DNA from: RGIG5299 sp045588575
GTDB lineage: Bacteria; Bacillota; Clostridia; Oscillospirales; RGIG5299
Length of the DNA: 64,000 nt
Reading direction: 5' to 3'
Assembly: GCA_045588575.1 (NCBI GenBank)
Contig: JAZNEJ010000008.1
Span: forward strand, 248,001 to 312,000
Made by a program: the position numbers and the translations under genes. Position 1 is the first letter of the stretch. Each line of letters opens with the position of its first letter. Shown piece by piece: positions 25,191-32,036 of the stretch. The notes beneath the pieces were generated by a model that made no database searches, was not told the origin of the DNA, and saw only the letters and a list, made by a program, of their open reading frames with translations.

Positions 25191-25445
25191 ATGGAACATA
25201 TTTACCGCCCCAGAGGCGTTTGCACGAGAGAAATGCGAATAACGGTTTCCGACGGTGTTGTTAAAAGCGTTATAATGCTCGGCGGCTGCCAAGGAAACAC
25301 AAAAGGAATTTCAAAGCTCGTTGAAGGAATGAAAGTTTCCGACGTAATTGAGCGTCTTTCGGGCATAACCTGCGGCTTTAAGCCCACATCGTGCCCAAAT
25401 GAGCTTGCAAAAGCATTAAAAGAGATAACGGAGGCCGAAAAATGA
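25191..25445 (+). CDS. TSCPD-domain protein
   Basis: Protein of 84 aa with the TSCPD signature: YRPRGVCTREM, then GGCQGNTKGISKLVEGM and GITCGFKPTSCPNELAKAL. The domain resembles the C-terminal zinc or Cys domain of vitamin B12-dependent ribonucleotide reductase, but small stand-alone members have no assigned role. Three Cys are well placed for metal binding. The start at 25191 lies 7 nt after GAGG; an ATG 12 nt earlier overlaps the rlmH stop. The gene overlaps pgm by 4 nt. Confidence 0.88.
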   Translation: MEHIYRPRGVCTREMRITVSDGVVKSVIMLGGCQGNTKGISKLVEGMKVSDVIERLSGITCGFKPTSCPNELAKALKEITEAEK

Positions 25446-27145
25446 ACTATCTTGAAAACTATAAAAAGTGGCTTGAATCAGATGCGGTAGATGCCGCCAC
25501 CAAAGAGGAGCTTTTGAAAATTAAAGATGACGAAAACGAGCTTATAATGCGCTTTTCCGACATAATGCCCTTCGGAACGGCAGGGCAAAGAGGCGTTATG
25601 GGTGCGGGCCTTAACCGTCTTAACCTTTACACCGTGCGCTACACCACCAAAGCGCTTGCAAACCTCATAATAAAAGAGGGAAAAGAAGCGATGAAAAAGG
25701 GTGTTGTAATAGCTTTTGACTGTCGCATAAATTCCAAGGAATTCGGTTTTGCCGCCGCCGAAATTTTAGCATCAAACGGCATTAACGTAATGATTTTTAA
25801 CGAAATAACTCCCACTCCCGTTCTTTCCTACACCATAAGAAAAACGGGCGCAATAGCGGGTATTAACATAACGGCAAGCCATAATCCTCCTGAATATAAC
25901 GGCTATAAGGTTTATTGGTCAAACGGCGCTCAAATGCCGCCCGACCACGCCGCTGAGGTTGCAAACGAGCTTAAAGTTTTAGATATTTTTGAAGATTGCA
26001 AGATAGAAAAAACCGAAAAAAGCGGCAAAATTAAAATTTTGAACACCAAATATGAAAAGCTTTTCTGTAAAGAGGTTTTAAAAAGAAGCATAAATCATAA
26101 GGCGGCAAAGGAAACCTCCTTAGAGGTTTATTACTCTCCGCTTCACGGAACGGGACTTCGCGCAGTGCCTGCGGTTTTGAAAAAAATCGGCGTTAAGGTA
26201 AACTGTGTTGAGGAACAAATGGTGCCCGACGGCTATTTTACCACCGTTTCTTCGCCTAATCCCGAAAACGTTTCGGCATTTGAATTATCGGTTAAAAAGG
26301 CGGAGAAAAAGGGAAGTAAGGCAGACCTTTTAGTAGCAACCGACCCCGATGCCGACAGAATAGGCGTAATGGTAAAGCATAACGGCGAATACGTTGCTTT
26401 AAACGGCAATCAAACCGGCGTTTTGCTTCTTTACTATATAATTTCGGCAAAAAAAGAAAAGGGAAAGCTTCCAAAAAATGCGGGAGCCGTTTCAACAATT
26501 GTTTCAACTCCTCTTGCCGAGCAAATTGCAATTAAAAACGGCGTAAAATTTGCATCAACCTTCACCGGATTTAAGTTTATTGCCGAGCAAATCGACGAAT
26601 GGCTCGGAAAAACGAAATTCATCTTCGGCTTCGAGGAAAGCTTCGGCTATATGGTGGGCGACTATGCGCGAGATAAAGACTCAATAGGCGCCGCAATGAT
26701 GGTTTGCGAAGCCGCGGCGTATTATAAAAAGAGCGGCAAAACGTTAATTGATGTTTTAAACGGCATCTATGAAGAATACGGATATTACGGCGAAACCACC
26801 GATAATATAATGATGAAGGGCATAGACGGAGCCGAAAAAACCAAAAAGCTTATGGAAACTCTCCGAGGCGATATAACCGAAATCGGCGGCGAGAAGATAG
26901 TTAAAATTGCCGACTACAAGACGGGTGAGATTAAAGACGTCAAAACGGGCAAAACCGAGCCTACGGGAATGGAAAGCTCCGACGTTTTGAAGTTTTTCAC
27001 CAAAAACGGCTCTGCAATTTGCGTGCGTCCTTCGGGCACCGAGCCCAAGGTTAAGGTTTATTATCTCATTAAGGGCAAGGACGAAAAAACCTGCAAAAAG
27101 CTCACTGAAAAGATGAAAAAAGATATAGATTCATTGGTAAAATAA
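25442..27145 (+). CDS. Phosphoglucomutase/phosphomannomutase family enzyme
   Basis: Protein of 567 aa of the alpha-D-phosphohexomutase family. Visible elements are the substrate loop near TAGQRGVMGAG, the phosphoserine loop ITASHNPPEYNGYK, the metal loop DPDADRIGV, the sugar-binding loop FGFEESFGYMVGD, and the phosphate-binding RPSGTEPKVKVYY. It most likely interconverts glucose 1- and 6-phosphate for UDP-glucose or glycogen supply; mannose specificity cannot be excluded. It is the last gene of the smc run, overlaps the TSCPD gene by 4 nt, and is followed by an 8-bp hairpin. Confidence 0.92.
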   Translation: MNYLENYKKWLESDAVDAATKEELLKIKDDENELIMRFSDIMPFGTAGQRGVMGAGLNRLNLYTVRYTTKALANLIIKEGKEAMKKGVVIAFDCRINSKEFGFAAAEILASNGINVMIFNEITPTPVLSYTIRKTGAIAGINITASHNPPEYNGYKVYWSNGAQMPPDHAAEVANELKVLDIFEDCKIEKTEKSGKIKILNTKYEKLFCKEVLKRSINHKAAKETSLEVYYSPLHGTGLRAVPAVLKKIGVKVNCVEEQMVPDGYFTTVSSPNPENVSAFELSVKKAEKKGSKADLLVATDPDADRIGVMVKHNGEYVALNGNQTGVLLLYYIISAKKEKGKLPKNAGAVSTIVSTPLAEQIAIKNGVKFASTFTGFKFIAEQIDEWLGKTKFIFGFEESFGYMVGDYARDKDSIGAAMMVCEAAAYYKKSGKTLIDVLNGIYEEYGYYGETTDNIMMKGIDGAEKTKKLMETLRGDITEIGGEKIVKIADYKTGEIKDVKTGKTEPTGMESSDVLKFFTKNGSAICVRPSGTEPKVKVYYLIKGKDEKTCKKLTEKMKKDIDSLVK

Positions 27146-27153
27146 ATAAAAAT

Positions 27154-27178
27154 CCGTCCGTTTATAATAGACGGACGG
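27154..27178 (+). other. Hairpin between pgm and tRNA-Arg(CCG)
   Basis: CCGTCCGT and ACGGACGG form a perfect 8-bp stem with a 9-nt loop. No T run follows, so it is not a classical terminator. It may protect the mRNA 3' end or mark tRNA processing. Confidence 0.5.
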
Positions 27179-27184
27179 CAATTT

Positions 27185-27261
27185 CCGCCGTTAGCTCAGT
27201 TGGATAGAGCGTTGGATTCCGATTCCAAAGGCCGGGGGTTCAACTCCTCTACGGCGGGCCA
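27185..27261 (+). tRNA. tRNA-Arg (anticodon CCG)
   Basis: A 77-nt cloverleaf. The acceptor stem is CCGCCGT/ACGGCGG with discriminator G and encoded CCA. The D arm is GCTC/GAGC, and the anticodon stem TTGGA/TCCAA encloses the loop TTCCGAT. The T stem GGGGG/CCTCT contains two G-U pairs around TTCAACT. The anticodon reads CGG. A hairpin and three tandem tRNA-end repeats follow directly. Confidence 0.95.
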
Positions 27262-27297
27262 AAAAATAACCAAGCCCACGGGGTTTGGTTATTTTTA
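27262..27297 (+). terminator. Terminator hairpin after tRNA-Arg(CCG)
   Basis: AATAACCAA and TTGGTTATT pair around a GC core and are followed by TTT. The same hairpin recurs almost unchanged at 27636 and 27823. Confidence 0.85.
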
Positions 27298-27316
27298 ATT
27301 TAAGCAAAGCTTAAAA

Positions 27317-27448
27317 AGAGGAGTTGAACTGTGAATGGGAGCGAGGGTGAGAAAACGAAACCGAGCGACAGAGGAACAGTCCTGCGGACTGTTACGACAT
27401 TCACCCAAAGGAGCTTGCGACTGCGATAGACTCCTCTACGGCGGGCCA
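27317..27448 (+). repeat. tRNA-Arg(CCG) 3'-end repeat, unit 1
   Basis: A 132-nt non-coding unit. It opens with AGAGGAGTTGAA, the reverse complement of the tRNA T-loop and T-stem 3' strand. It closes with ACTCCTCTACGGCGGGCCA, an exact copy of the tRNA 3' end including CCA. The interior can pair GTGAATG with CATTCAC and forms a perfect AACAGTCC/GGACTGTT hairpin. The outer ends form an 8-bp stem. Confidence 0.85.
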
Positions 27449-27484
27449 AAAAAAGCAAGCCCGAAGCGGCTTGCTTTTTGTTTG
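27449..27484 (+). terminator. Hairpin after repeat unit 1
   Basis: AAGCAAGCC and GGCTTGCTT pair and are followed by TTTG. Its position matches the other post-CCA hairpins, but its sequence is different. Confidence 0.75.
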
Positions 27485-27503
27485 GTTTATGCCTGCTTAA
27501 AAT

Positions 27504-27635
27504 GAGGAGTTGAACTGTGAATGGGAGCGAGGGTGAGAAAACGAGACCGAGCGACAGAGTAACAGTCCTGTGGACTGTTACGACATTCACCCAAAGGAGC
27601 GTTGCGACTGCGATAGACTCCTCTACGGCGGGCCA
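27504..27635 (+). repeat. tRNA-Arg(CCG) 3'-end repeat, unit 2
   Basis: The same structure as unit 1 with few changes: AACAGTCCTGTGGACTGTT in the internal hairpin and one inserted base in GGAGCGTTGCGAC. It ends with the same regenerated tRNA 3' end and CCA. It lacks the first A of the opening AGAGGAG. Confidence 0.85.
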
Positions 27636-27672
27636 AAAAATAACCAAGCCCACGGGGTTTGGTTATTTTTAA
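27636..27672 (+). terminator. Hairpin after repeat unit 2
   Basis: Identical in core to the hairpin after the tRNA itself (AATAACCAA/TTGGTTATT, T run). Confidence 0.8.
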
Positions 27673-27690
27673 TTTAAGCAAAGCTTAAAA

Positions 27691-27822
27691 AGAGGAGTTG
27701 AACTGTGAATGGGAGCGAGGGTGAGAAAACGAGACCGAGCGACAGAGAAACAGTCCTGTGGACTGTTACGACATTCACCCAAAGGAGCTTGCGACTGCGA
27801 TAGACTCCTCTACGGCGGGCCA
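27691..27822 (+). repeat. tRNA-Arg(CCG) 3'-end repeat, unit 3
   Basis: A third 132-nt unit. It shares AAACGAGACC with unit 2 (unit 1 has AAACGAAACC) and again ends with the tRNA 3' end and CCA. Confidence 0.85.
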
Positions 27823-27860
27823 AAAAATAACCAAGCCCACGGGGTTTGGTTATTTTAATT
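27823..27860 (+). terminator. Hairpin after repeat unit 3
   Basis: A third copy of the AATAACCAA/TTGGTTATT hairpin with a shortened T run. Confidence 0.75.
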
Positions 27861-27875
27861 TAAGAACGATTAAAA

Positions 27876-27887
27876 AGAGGAGTTGAA
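27876..27887 (+). repeat. Opening stub of a fourth tRNA-end unit
   Basis: Only AGAGGAGTTGAA remains, preceded by the same TTAAAA context as in units 1 and 3. The sequence after it is unrelated, so the array is truncated here or was extended from this end. Confidence 0.6.
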
Positions 27888-27956
27888 ATTTACTGTCATT
27901 TTTAATAAAAAAACACTGCATTTTTTGTAATAGGTTACAAAATAACCGCATAAATC

Positions 27957-27985
27957 TTGACATGTAATTTTAAACGATGTATTAT
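27957..27985 (+). promoter_or_regulatory. Promoter of the GntR-ABC operon
   Basis: TTGACA, 17-nt spacer and TATTAT. Transcription should start near 27992, inside the operator-like inverted repeat. Confidence 0.85.
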
Positions 27986-28006
27986 TGTATTAATAAAACA
28001 ATACAA
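27985..28006. promoter_or_regulatory. Likely GntR operator
   Basis: TTGTATT and AATACAA are perfect 7-bp arms with an 8-nt spacer. They overlap the predicted transcription start and lie 20 nt before the regulator gene. Autorepression by the GntR protein is the natural inference. Confidence 0.7.
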
Positions 28007-28025
28007 ACGAAAGGAGATAAAAGCA

Positions 28026-28391
28026 ATGTCGTGGCAATTTAACGGAACGCAGGCGGTATATATACAAATTGCCGATAAACTGCGTCGCGACATAGTAGGC
28101 GGAAAATACCCGCCCGACACTCAGGTTCCAACGGTAAGACAGCTCGCTTTTGATGCATCGGTAAACCCCAACACAATGCAAAGAGCGTTATCGCTTCTTG
28201 AAGAAGAAGGGCTTTTGATTTCAAGAGGCGCAATGGGAAGATTCGTTGTATCGGAGCCTTGCATTCTTGAAAATGCAAGAAAAAAGATTTGCATTGAAAC
28301 CGTAAACCGTTTTTGTTCCGAGGCAAAAGCGCTGGGTCTTTCACGCTCGGAGCTTATCGACTGTATTAAGGAGGCAGAAATTTATGGATGA
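28026..28391 (+). CDS. GntR-family (YtrA-type) transcriptional regulator
   Basis: Protein of 121 aa: a short GntR winged helix with a truncated effector domain, as in the YtrA subfamily. Motifs are AVYIQIADKLRRDIVGGKY, PDTQVPTVRQLAFDASVNP and NTMQRALSLLEEEGLL, followed by a helical tail. YtrA regulators usually repress adjacent ABC transporter genes and respond to envelope stress. A GGAG site precedes ATG 28026; the upstream frame extension lies in the promoter region. The gene overlaps the ATPase gene by 8 nt. Confidence 0.92.
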   Translation: MSWQFNGTQAVYIQIADKLRRDIVGGKYPPDTQVPTVRQLAFDASVNPNTMQRALSLLEEEGLLISRGAMGRFVVSEPCILENARKKICIETVNRFCSEAKALGLSRSELIDCIKEAEIYG

Positions 28392-29097
28392 ATTTGTTTT
28401 AGTTTGTAAAGACCTTTGCAAAAGCTATAAAGAACCCGTTTTAAAAAATCTGAACGTAAAGTTGCCAAGCGGCAAAATAATCGGATTTTTAGGTCCTAAC
28501 GGCTGCGGAAAATCAACCTTTATGAAGCTCGTTACGGGACTTTTGGTACCCGATAGCGGAGAAATATACGTTTGCGGCGAAGAAAGAAGCGAAAAAACCA
28601 ACGCATATTTTTCATATCTTCCCGAGAGAACTTATTTCAGCGGCGGAATGAAGGTTTCTGAGCTTATAGAATATTTTTCAAATTTCTATTCCGATTTCGA
28701 TAGCGATATCGCAAAAAATATGATGGCGGATCTCGGAATAGAGCTTTCGGCAAAGCTCAAAACACTTTCAAAAGGCACAAAAGAAAAAGTGCAGCTCATT
28801 ATGGTAATGGCGCGCCGAGCAAAGATTTATCTTCTCGACGAACCCATCGCCGGAGTTGACCCTGCGGCAAGAGATTATATCCTTAAAACTATTATAGGAA
28901 ACTATAATCCCGAGGCGTCGGTTGTTATTACAACTCACTTGATTCATGATATTGAGCCCGTTTTGGATGAATTTGTCTTTATGGGTAATGGCGGCGAAAT
29001 AATTATGTCGGGCAATGCCGACGAGGCCAGGGAAAAGCACGGAAAATCACTTGACGGTATCTTCAAGGAGGTGTTCGCATGTTCAAAAAATTGCTGA
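28384..29097 (+). CDS. ABC transporter ATP-binding protein
   Basis: ATPase of 237 aa. Walker A is GPNGCGKST and Walker B is IYLLDEPIAGVDP with a switch His in TTHLIHD. The signature is degenerate (LSKGTKEKVQL rather than LSGGQ), common in this YtrB-like export group. It pairs with the membrane protein encoded next and is controlled by the preceding GntR gene. The substrate is unknown; relatives act in antimicrobial peptide or cell-wall stress responses. Confidence 0.92.
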   Translation: MDEFVLVCKDLCKSYKEPVLKNLNVKLPSGKIIGFLGPNGCGKSTFMKLVTGLLVPDSGEIYVCGEERSEKTNAYFSYLPERTYFSGGMKVSELIEYFSNFYSDFDSDIAKNMMADLGIELSAKLKTLSKGTKEKVQLIMVMARRAKIYLLDEPIAGVDPAARDYILKTIIGNYNPEASVVITTHLIHDIEPVLDEFVFMGNGGEIIMSGNADEAREKHGKSLDGIFKEVFACSKNC

Positions 29098-29948
29098 AAT
29101 ACGATAAAAAAGCGGTCTCAAAGCTTTGGTGGATAGGCGCTTTAATTTCGTTTGGCTCAGCGTTAATTTCCGCCTTCCTTTTCAGATTTGTTCTACCCAT
29201 TCTTGAATCAAACATCCAAGATGATTTTATTCAAACGATTTCAGGACTTGGAATAACAGCGGCGATTCTTAGCCTTGTAACCGTTTTTTCCGCTGGAATT
29301 TTCACCGAGGTTTTGCTTTTTATAAGATTTTATAAGCATTTTTTCACCGATGAAGGCTATTTAACCTTTACGTTGCCGGTAAAAAGAAGCACTCTTTTGC
29401 TTTCGAAAACTGTAAATGCGGCAATATGGAATCTTGCTCATTTCGGGGTAATATTGGCTGCAATGGTTTTGTTTGCAATAATTGCAATTCCGCCTGAGCC
29501 GAACGGTCCGTTTTTCAATTTAATAGTATTTGAAACAATCGGAGCACTTTTGTCGTTTTCTTGGGAGACAATAGGCGGATGGCTTATAGTTTACATTGCC
29601 GAAGGCTTTCTTTTTCTTTTTGTTTCTTTGATATTTTCAATAATACTCATCCAATTTTGCATAACTTTCGGCTCGACTGTTGTAAAAAGAGCAAAGCTTA
29701 TATTGTCAATAGGAATTTACTATGCAATTTCTTCAACTCTTGCATCAATAAGTCAGTTTATGATGTTTACTTTCGGCGGCGTTTTGTTCGGCGGCATAGT
29801 CGACTTTATGGAAGATGCAACTCAAAACCAAATTTGTGCGGCATATGCCTGCCTGTTTTTGTCAATAATCGCCGCTTTTGCCGTAATATCGGCGGTTTTA
29901 TACGCCATAACGCAATATATGCTTGACCGCAAGCTTAATTTGGCATAA
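29079..29948 (+). CDS. ABC transporter permease subunit
   Basis: Integral membrane protein of 289 aa with about six hydrophobic segments (such as LWWIGALISFGSALISAFLF and LFIRFYKHFFTDEGYLTFTLP). The FFTDEGYLTFTLP stretch with a following Lys-Arg pair is typical of ABC-2-like permeases linked to YtrA operons. The start at 29079 follows AAGGAGG and overlaps the ATPase gene by 19 nt. It provides the transmembrane half of the exporter. Confidence 0.88.
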   Translation: MFKKLLKYDKKAVSKLWWIGALISFGSALISAFLFRFVLPILESNIQDDFIQTISGLGITAAILSLVTVFSAGIFTEVLLFIRFYKHFFTDEGYLTFTLPVKRSTLLLSKTVNAAIWNLAHFGVILAAMVLFAIIAIPPEPNGPFFNLIVFETIGALLSFSWETIGGWLIVYIAEGFLFLFVSLIFSIILIQFCITFGSTVVKRAKLILSIGIYYAISSTLASISQFMMFTFGGVLFGGIVDFMEDATQNQICAAYACLFLSIIAAFAVISAVLYAITQYMLDRKLNLA

Positions 29949-29960
29949 GGAGGAAGTATT

Positions 29961-30983
29961 ATGAAAAAACGTTATATTAAAATATTTTCATTTATTCTTT
30001 GTCTTATTATGCTTTTGGGATTTTCCGCTCTTGCCGTAGCGGCAGCAGATTCATACACACCTGTTGTATGGCAAATGGACGATAACTTAGAGACCCTTTA
30101 CGGTAACGGCAAAAGATACGATGCTTATTATACCGAAAAATCGTATTATACAGATCCAAAAACGGAATTTATTTTTATGAATGATCTTTACTTCAAAAAT
30201 ACGAGATATTCATTTTTGGGTAATTCTGCCGAACCCAGCATTTTATTTGCTATCGATGGCGAGGGTTACGGTCATATTTTCGTGAATGCCGAAGGAAAAA
30301 AATCTTTAGATGCTTTTTTCGACAAAACGGATGTAATCTATTATCTTGAAAAAAATTTGGAACAGGTTGAAATTTCAGAAGAAACCGTGAATTATTTGGA
30401 TTCGGAATATAAAAACCCGAATGCAAACTTTGAAACGGTTAACGTAACCGAACTTAAAAACGGAAAAATTTATGATATAACAATGCGCGATAGAACCGAA
30501 ACGGTTGCCTGTGAGCACGGCGCAATTTACGTTATGCAAAACGGAAAATATTATTACGTTTGCTTTGAAAATCTCGATAACAGCTATTTCAGCGCTGACG
30601 GATTTTTTTCATACAGATCGGGAAGCGTTAAAGCATATATTCTTGACGACGAAACCTGCGCAATAATAAATACGGTTATAGATTCGCTTGAATACAGATA
30701 TACCACAACGACTTTCGAATGGGACGTTGTAAACGGTTTTTACGATATTTTCGGCGACCCCATTTACGGAAATTGGTTTACCGTGAATGAAGGCATGAGC
30801 TTATTTTTCTTCGTTATCAGTCTTTTCGGAATTGTTATTCCGTGCGTAACGCTTGTTTTGAGCCTGATATTTGCAAACGCCAAGAAAACGGGAAAAGCGA
30901 AATGCTGGATTGCCGTTTCGGCGTCTTCGGGCCTTTGCATAATCTCAACCGTCATTTTCTTGATTTTAGTTTTGGTTAAATAA
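29961..30983 (+). CDS. Secreted or membrane-anchored protein of the GntR-ABC operon, unknown function
   Basis: Protein of 340 aa. An N-terminal signal peptide (IKIFSFILCLIMLLGFSALA) leads to an extracellular domain rich in Tyr and Asp. Two membrane segments lie near the C-terminus (FFFVISLFGIVIPCVTLVLS and ISTVIFLILVLVK). I recognise no family. It starts 12 nt after the permease gene with an AGGAGG site, so it belongs to the operon and may be an accessory subunit or sensor of the transporter. Its end is followed by a hairpin and by a tRNA-end remnant. Confidence 0.75.
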   Translation: MKKRYIKIFSFILCLIMLLGFSALAVAAADSYTPVVWQMDDNLETLYGNGKRYDAYYTEKSYYTDPKTEFIFMNDLYFKNTRYSFLGNSAEPSILFAIDGEGYGHIFVNAEGKKSLDAFFDKTDVIYYLEKNLEQVEISEETVNYLDSEYKNPNANFETVNVTELKNGKIYDITMRDRTETVACEHGAIYVMQNGKYYYVCFENLDNSYFSADGFFSYRSGSVKAYILDDETCAIINTVIDSLEYRYTTTTFEWDVVNGFYDIFGDPIYGNWFTVNEGMSLFFFVISLFGIVIPCVTLVLSLIFANAKKTGKAKCWIAVSASSGLCIISTVIFLILVLVK

Positions 30984-31006
30984 AAAATTTATTATCAAAA
31001 AAACAG

Positions 31007-31030
31007 AAAACCACCCAATCGGGTGGTTTT
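31007..31030. terminator. Hairpin between the ABC operon and the islet edge
   Basis: AAAACCACCC and GGGTGGTTTT form a perfect 10-bp stem with a short loop. T-rich sequence follows on the minus strand. It could end the ABC operon, and it occupies the post-CCA hairpin position of the minus-strand tRNA-end remnant beside it. Confidence 0.7.
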
Positions 31031-31032
31031 CT

Positions 31033-31072
31033 TGGCGCACTTTAAGGGACTACTGCTCGCCTGCGGGCTCGG
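31033..31072 (-). repeat. Remnant of the tRNA-Arg(ACG) 3'-end unit
   Basis: TGGCGCACTTTAAGGGACT, the reverse complement of the tRNA-Arg(ACG) 3' end, is followed by CTGCTCGCC and GGGCTCGG. These match the first 40 nt of the unit at 33432. The rest of the unit is missing, and a kinase coding fragment is joined directly to it. Confidence 0.8.
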
Positions 31073-31259
31073 TTTGGCGCAAAGCGATGCCAGAACTGAT
31101 ATTTATGCCGTTGGCGTTTTGCTTAACGTAATGCTAACGGGAAAGCATCCGAGCGAAAAACTGGCAGATGGCAAAGCGGGTAAAATAGTGCGAAAATGCA
31201 CCGCTATAAACCCCAATGAACGTTATCAATCGGCAAAAAATCTTGCAGCTGCATTATAG
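31066..31259 (+). pseudogene. C-terminal fragment of a Ser/Thr protein kinase
   Basis: About 63 codons encode GLAQSDARTDIYAVGVLLN and then MLTGKHPSE and NPNERYQSAKNLAAAL. This is the lower-lobe region after the activation segment in bacterial Hanks-type kinases. The catalytic loop, DFG and P-loop are all absent. The open frame starts in the tRNA-end remnant, so the apparent 78-aa protein is a chance fusion. The junction falls at TTTGGCGCA, which resembles the tRNA end TTGGCGCA. Confidence 0.8.
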
Positions 31260-31263
31260 TAAA

Positions 31264-31298
31264 AAAGCCTTGCGTAAAAGCAAGGCTCTTTCTTTTTT
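31264..31298 (+). terminator. Terminator after the kinase fragment
   Basis: AGCCTTGC and GCAAGGCT pair around GTAAAA and are followed by CTTTCTTTTTT. It is probably the original terminator of the lost kinase gene. Confidence 0.8.
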
Positions 31299-31334
31299 CA
31301 TAAATTTACAAAAAGGCAAGAAAAGTGCTGTAAT

Positions 31335-31363
31335 TTGACATATATAGTTAAAAGTAGTATAAT
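31335..31363 (+). promoter_or_regulatory. Promoter of the zinc-ribbon protein gene
   Basis: TTGACA, 17-nt spacer and TATAAT are fully consensus, ending about 30 nt before the ATG. Confidence 0.88.
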
Positions 31364-31393
31364 ATTTAAAATTTTTAACGAGAAGGGTTTATT

Positions 31394-31981
31394 ATGGGAT
31401 TGTTAACTAGCCTCATTATAAAAGGAGTTACTACAGCAGCAGCCAAGTCAACGATTAAAACTGTAGGGAAAACTGCTATAGAGGTCATAGACGCAAAATC
31501 GAAAAGCGAGGCACAAAAAGATAATTCGGTTGTAAAAAATGGTATATTACACATAAAACCACCTCATCCAAGCGAGGAATATCTTGATAAAAACGCTTTA
31601 GATGTTTCAATAGAGTTGTTAGGCGTTGGTTTTGAAAGTGTTGAATTAAAAGCCGTAAAAAAGCTTGGAGAGCGTGGAATAAATAAATACGGAAATGTTC
31701 GCTCAATTTCTATCAACGGAGACAAAGACTTTTTTGGAATAAGAAAAGTTCCTGCGTCATCTCATATTGTTATCGAGTTCCTTGATTTCAAGGATGGGTT
31801 AAATCCTGAAACTTATACTAAAGTTAAGCGATTAAAAACAGGTAAAATATGTAGCATTAATGATTTAGAAGATAAAAGCAACAATATTAGTAATGCTAAA
31901 CGATATTGCATATATTGTGGAGAACCTATAACAAATGGAAACGCAAAATTTTGTTTTGCGTGCGGGAAAGCAATAAACTAA
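31394..31981 (+). CDS. Zinc-ribbon protein with a PASTA-like segment, unknown function
   Basis: Protein of 195 aa. The N-terminus (MGLLTSLIIKGVTTAAAKS) is amphipathic or weakly hydrophobic. A middle segment GVGFESVELKAV to VRSISINGDKDFFGIRKV, then SSHIVIEFLDF, resembles the PASTA-like repeats of clostridial surface and kinase proteins. The C-terminus CIYCGEPITNGNAKFCFACG is a zinc ribbon. It lies in the islet bounded by tRNA-Arg(ACG) end copies, next to a kinase fragment. Both features suggest a kinase-related accessory module, but that is inference. Confidence 0.75.
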   Translation: MGLLTSLIIKGVTTAAAKSTIKTVGKTAIEVIDAKSKSEAQKDNSVVKNGILHIKPPHPSEEYLDKNALDVSIELLGVGFESVELKAVKKLGERGINKYGNVRSISINGDKDFFGIRKVPASSHIVIEFLDFKDGLNPETYTKVKRLKTGKICSINDLEDKSNNISNAKRYCIYCGEPITNGNAKFCFACGKAIN

Positions 31982-32008
31982 AAAGTCGCAAACAATTTCT
32001 CGCAGTTG

Positions 32009-32017
32009 TGTTATAAT
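32009..32017 (+). promoter_or_regulatory. Extended -10 promoter of the Ser/Thr-rich protein gene
   Basis: TGTTATAAT is an extended -10 element without a good -35 box. It lies 20 nt before the GTG start at 32037. Confidence 0.5.
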
Positions 32018-32036
32018 TTTAAAAGAAGGTATTATA

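Noticed and set aside
27300..27681. Minus-strand open frames of 117 and 64 aa across the tRNA-end repeats
   Set aside because: They exist only because the non-coding units are open in that frame; there is no start context and the peptide repeats with the DNA.
27300..27900. Possible CRISPR array
   Set aside because: The units are long (132 nt), nearly identical throughout and separated by hairpins rather than variable spacers, and no cas genes are present.
31023..31259. Intact 78-aa protein
   Set aside because: Its first 16 codons are tRNA-end remnant and hairpin sequence; only the kinase C-terminal part is real, so it is a pseudogene fragment.
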